This document shows, piece after piece, positions 62,436 through 64,000 of a DNA stretch of 64,000 bases; position 1 is the first letter of the stretch, and each line of letters opens with the position of its first letter. The notes beneath the pieces are model-generated. The model was not told where the DNA came from. It did no database searches and saw only the letters and a list, made by a program, of their open reading frames with translations. The position numbers and the translations under genes were made by a program. The stretch is from Oribacterium sp. WCC10 (lineage in GTDB: Bacteria > Bacillota > Clostridia > Lachnospirales > Lachnospiraceae), in assembly GCF_900113415.1 (NCBI RefSeq), contig NZ_FOPH01000004.1, positions 124,001-188,000 of the forward strand, given 5' to 3'.

Positions 62436-63266
62436 TCAAAAGTCGATATCATCAGTCAGTTCACTGAGTTCTATCTCTCTGTACTGACCTGTTTTAAGAC
62501 CGCCTAAAGTCAGATTCATTATACGAATGCGTTTAAGCTTTTTAACTGTATACCCAAATGTCTTGCACATCCTTCTGATCTGCCTGTTCAATCCCTGTGT
62601 GATTACGATATGGAACTCATGCTGTCTTTTGGCTGCAGGCAGTGTCATATCCTGCCACACCTCACACGGGCGTGTTGTAACATCAAGTTCCTGAATATAT
62701 ACACCATCAGCCAGTTTATCAAGGAATTCCTTAGTCAGAGCCTTGTCCGTAGTAACTACATATTCCTTCTCATGGAAATTACGAGCCCTGTTTATTCGGT
62801 TTACCAGATCTCCCTGATTGGTAAGAAGTATCAAACCCTCTGATTCCTTGTCCAGTCTTCCGATCGGATACACTCTGTAAGGATATTTTATCGCATCTAT
62901 AATATTTGGTGCCTTGTCCTTATCCGAAGTTGTGCAGACTATTCCTCTCGGCTTATTATATGCAAGCAGCACAGGCTTTGGTTTATCATAGTCCTGACCC
63001 GCTCTTGAAAGCTGCTCACCATATCTTGTACTCATCTTTCTTGACTCTGTTTCCACCAGATAACGCTCTTCAGGATTCTTTATATTAGCTTTTAATGCAT
63101 GTGGATTGACACATATTCCATCCAGTTCTATAGAGTCTTCCTCTGTAACCTGCTGACCCATCTCAACAGGTTTACCATTCACGGTTATTCTCCCTGCTTC
63201 CACAAGACGATCCGCCTCACGACGCGAACAAACACCAAGTTCAGATAATCTTTTATTTATTCTCAT
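62436..63266 (-). CDS. RsuA/RluF-family rRNA pseudouridine synthase
   Basis: 276 residues: N-terminal S4 RNA-binding domain (MRINKRLSELGVCSRREAD), catalytic domain with YNKPRGIVCT, active-site Asp in GRLDKESEGL and QGLNRQIRRM. About 50 extra charged residues lie between S4 and catalytic parts. Closest in layout to RluF (23S U2604), but RluB/RsuA cannot be excluded. AAAGGA precedes the ATG; 15 bp after queA, so same operon. Confidence 0.9.
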   Translation of the reverse strand: MRINKRLSELGVCSRREADRLVEAGRITVNGKPVEMGQQVTEEDSIELDGICVNPHALKANIKNPEERYLVETESRKMSTRYGEQLSRAGQDYDKPKPVLLAYNKPRGIVCTTSDKDKAPNIIDAIKYPYRVYPIGRLDKESEGLILLTNQGDLVNRINRARNFHEKEYVVTTDKALTKEFLDKLADGVYIQELDVTTRPCEVWQDMTLPAAKRQHEFHIVITQGLNRQIRRMCKTFGYTVKKLKRIRIMNLTLGGLKTGQYREIELSELTDDIDF

Positions 63267-63281
63267 TTTTATCCTTTGTTT

Positions 63282-64000
63282 TTAAACTTTATCATTTTTG
63301 AAATCTGCGAAGAAACATGCATCACCAAAGCTGAAGAAACGATACTTTTCCTTAACAGCAGCATTGTAGGCATTCAAAACATGCTCTCTTCCTGCAAATG
63401 CTGACACCAGCATAACAAGTGTAGACTCAGGAAGGTGGAAGTTTGTGATAAGTGCATCCATACACTTGAATTTATAGCCCGGATAAATGAAAATATTTGT
63501 CCATCCGGAAGTTGCAGGGATTGTTCCATCCGGAAGCGCTGCAGACTCTATAGTTCTGCATGATGTTGTACCTGTACAGATAACTCTGTGTCCTTCAGCA
63601 TGAGCTTTGTTGATCTTATCCGCCTCTGACTGCTCTACTATATAGAACTCGCTGTGCATATGGTGTTCTTCTATCTTGTCAGCCTTTACTGGTCTGAATG
63701 TACCAAGACCTACATGAAGAGTTACATGCGCAATCTCTACTCCCTTGTCCCGCACAGCCTGAAGAAGTTCATTTGTCCAGTGAAGACCGGCTGTTGGAGC
63801 CGCTGCTGAACCGTCATTCTTGGCATATACTGTATTATATCTTTCTCTTTCTTTTAACTGATGATGAATATATGGAGGGATAGGCATTTCTCCCAGTTTA
63901 TCCAGAACCTCTTCCCAGATTCCTTCAAATTCAAAACGAATGATTCGATTTCCATCATCTATGGTATCAATAACCTCACCCTTTAAGAGCCCGTCACCGA
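63282..64000 (-). CDS. queA: S-adenosylmethionine:tRNA ribosyltransferase-isomerase, 3' part
   Basis: Penultimate step of queuosine synthesis in tRNA. The frame is open from the right edge, so the gene's start lies outside; an internal ATG at 63887 is not the true start. Visible: [37 protein letters not shown] and [12 protein letters not shown], all QueA signatures. First of the queA-rlu pair. Confidence 0.95.
   Translation of the reverse strand, partial: GDGLLKGEVIDTIDDGNRIIRFEFEGIWEEVLDKLGEMPIPPYIHHQLKERERYNTVYAKNDGSAAAPTAGLHWTNELLQAVRDKGVEIAHVTLHVGLGTFRPVKADKIEEHHMHSEFYIVEQSEADKINKAHAEGHRVICTGTTSCRTIESAALPDGTIPATSGWTNIFIYPGYKFKCMDALITNFHLPESTLVMLVSAFAGREHVLNAYNAAVKEKYRFFSFGDACFFADFKNDKV

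Noticed and set aside
1-64000. CRISPR arrays, rRNA genes, insertion sequences
   Set aside because: No regularly spaced repeat-spacer pattern, rRNA-like segment or transposase frame was seen on either strand.

Overview
The window looks like chromosome of a low-GC, Gram-positive anaerobe, most likely a motile member of the Lachnospiraceae (Clostridia). This rests on gene content rather than 16S: a class III (oxygen-sensitive) ribonucleotide reductase with NrdR control, a fused AroD-AroK enzyme, DUF975 and DUF5688 proteins, a SpoVD/FtsI-type PBP in a dcw cluster, a SigD-type promoter before a chemotaxis receptor, and no outer-membrane genes. Almost every gene is on the minus strand; the only convincing plus-strand genes are a LytTR response regulator and its GHKL kinase.

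Layout, left to right. 0-6 kb: the start of a CDP-glycerol-transferase-like gene (cut by the edge), a FIST-domain hybrid histidine kinase, an unrecognised 247-aa protein and an NlpC/P60 cell-wall hydrolase, with three copies of a two-hairpin dispersed repeat between them. 6-9.3 kb: DUF975 membrane protein, nrdR and an aroD-aroK fusion. 9.3-12 kb: a structured intergenic element, then a dCache chemotaxis receptor with a SigD promoter. 12-17.4 kb: nrdG, a three-gene tat cassette and nrdD, with twin NrdR boxes upstream of nrdD. 17.6-20.8 kb: metNIQ methionine importer.

21.2-38.8 kb is the most unusual part. Two identical 97-bp direct repeats, each a complete tRNA-Leu(AAG) gene plus its 5' flank, bracket 17.4 kb. 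Inside is a tightly overlapping ten-gene minus-strand operon: pelD (fused to a degenerate SDR domain), pelE, a membrane-anchored CE4-like deacetylase (PelA equivalent), pelF, pelG, two CotH-kinase lipoproteins, a VTC polyphosphate-polymerase-domain protein, a DUF4956 membrane protein and a DUF4832 protein. A divergent LytTR/GHKL two-component system sits at its head. This reads as a Gram-positive Pel exopolysaccharide system carrying an added CotH/VTC/DUF4956 module, likely gated by c-di-GMP through PelD, which keeps an RxxD I-site.

38.8-64 kb is core genome: a PepV-like dipeptidase, prfC, a dcw division cluster read mraZ-rsmH-ftsL-pbp-mraY-murD-ftsW-ftsQ-ftsZ (without murE, murF or murG) with a MraZ-box promoter, then ychF, a DUF5688 protein, lgt, an SGNH/MBOAT O-acylation pair, ligA, an RluF/RsuA-type pseudouridine synthase and the 3' part of queA at the right edge. 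All family calls are from reading motifs by eye; no database search was run.
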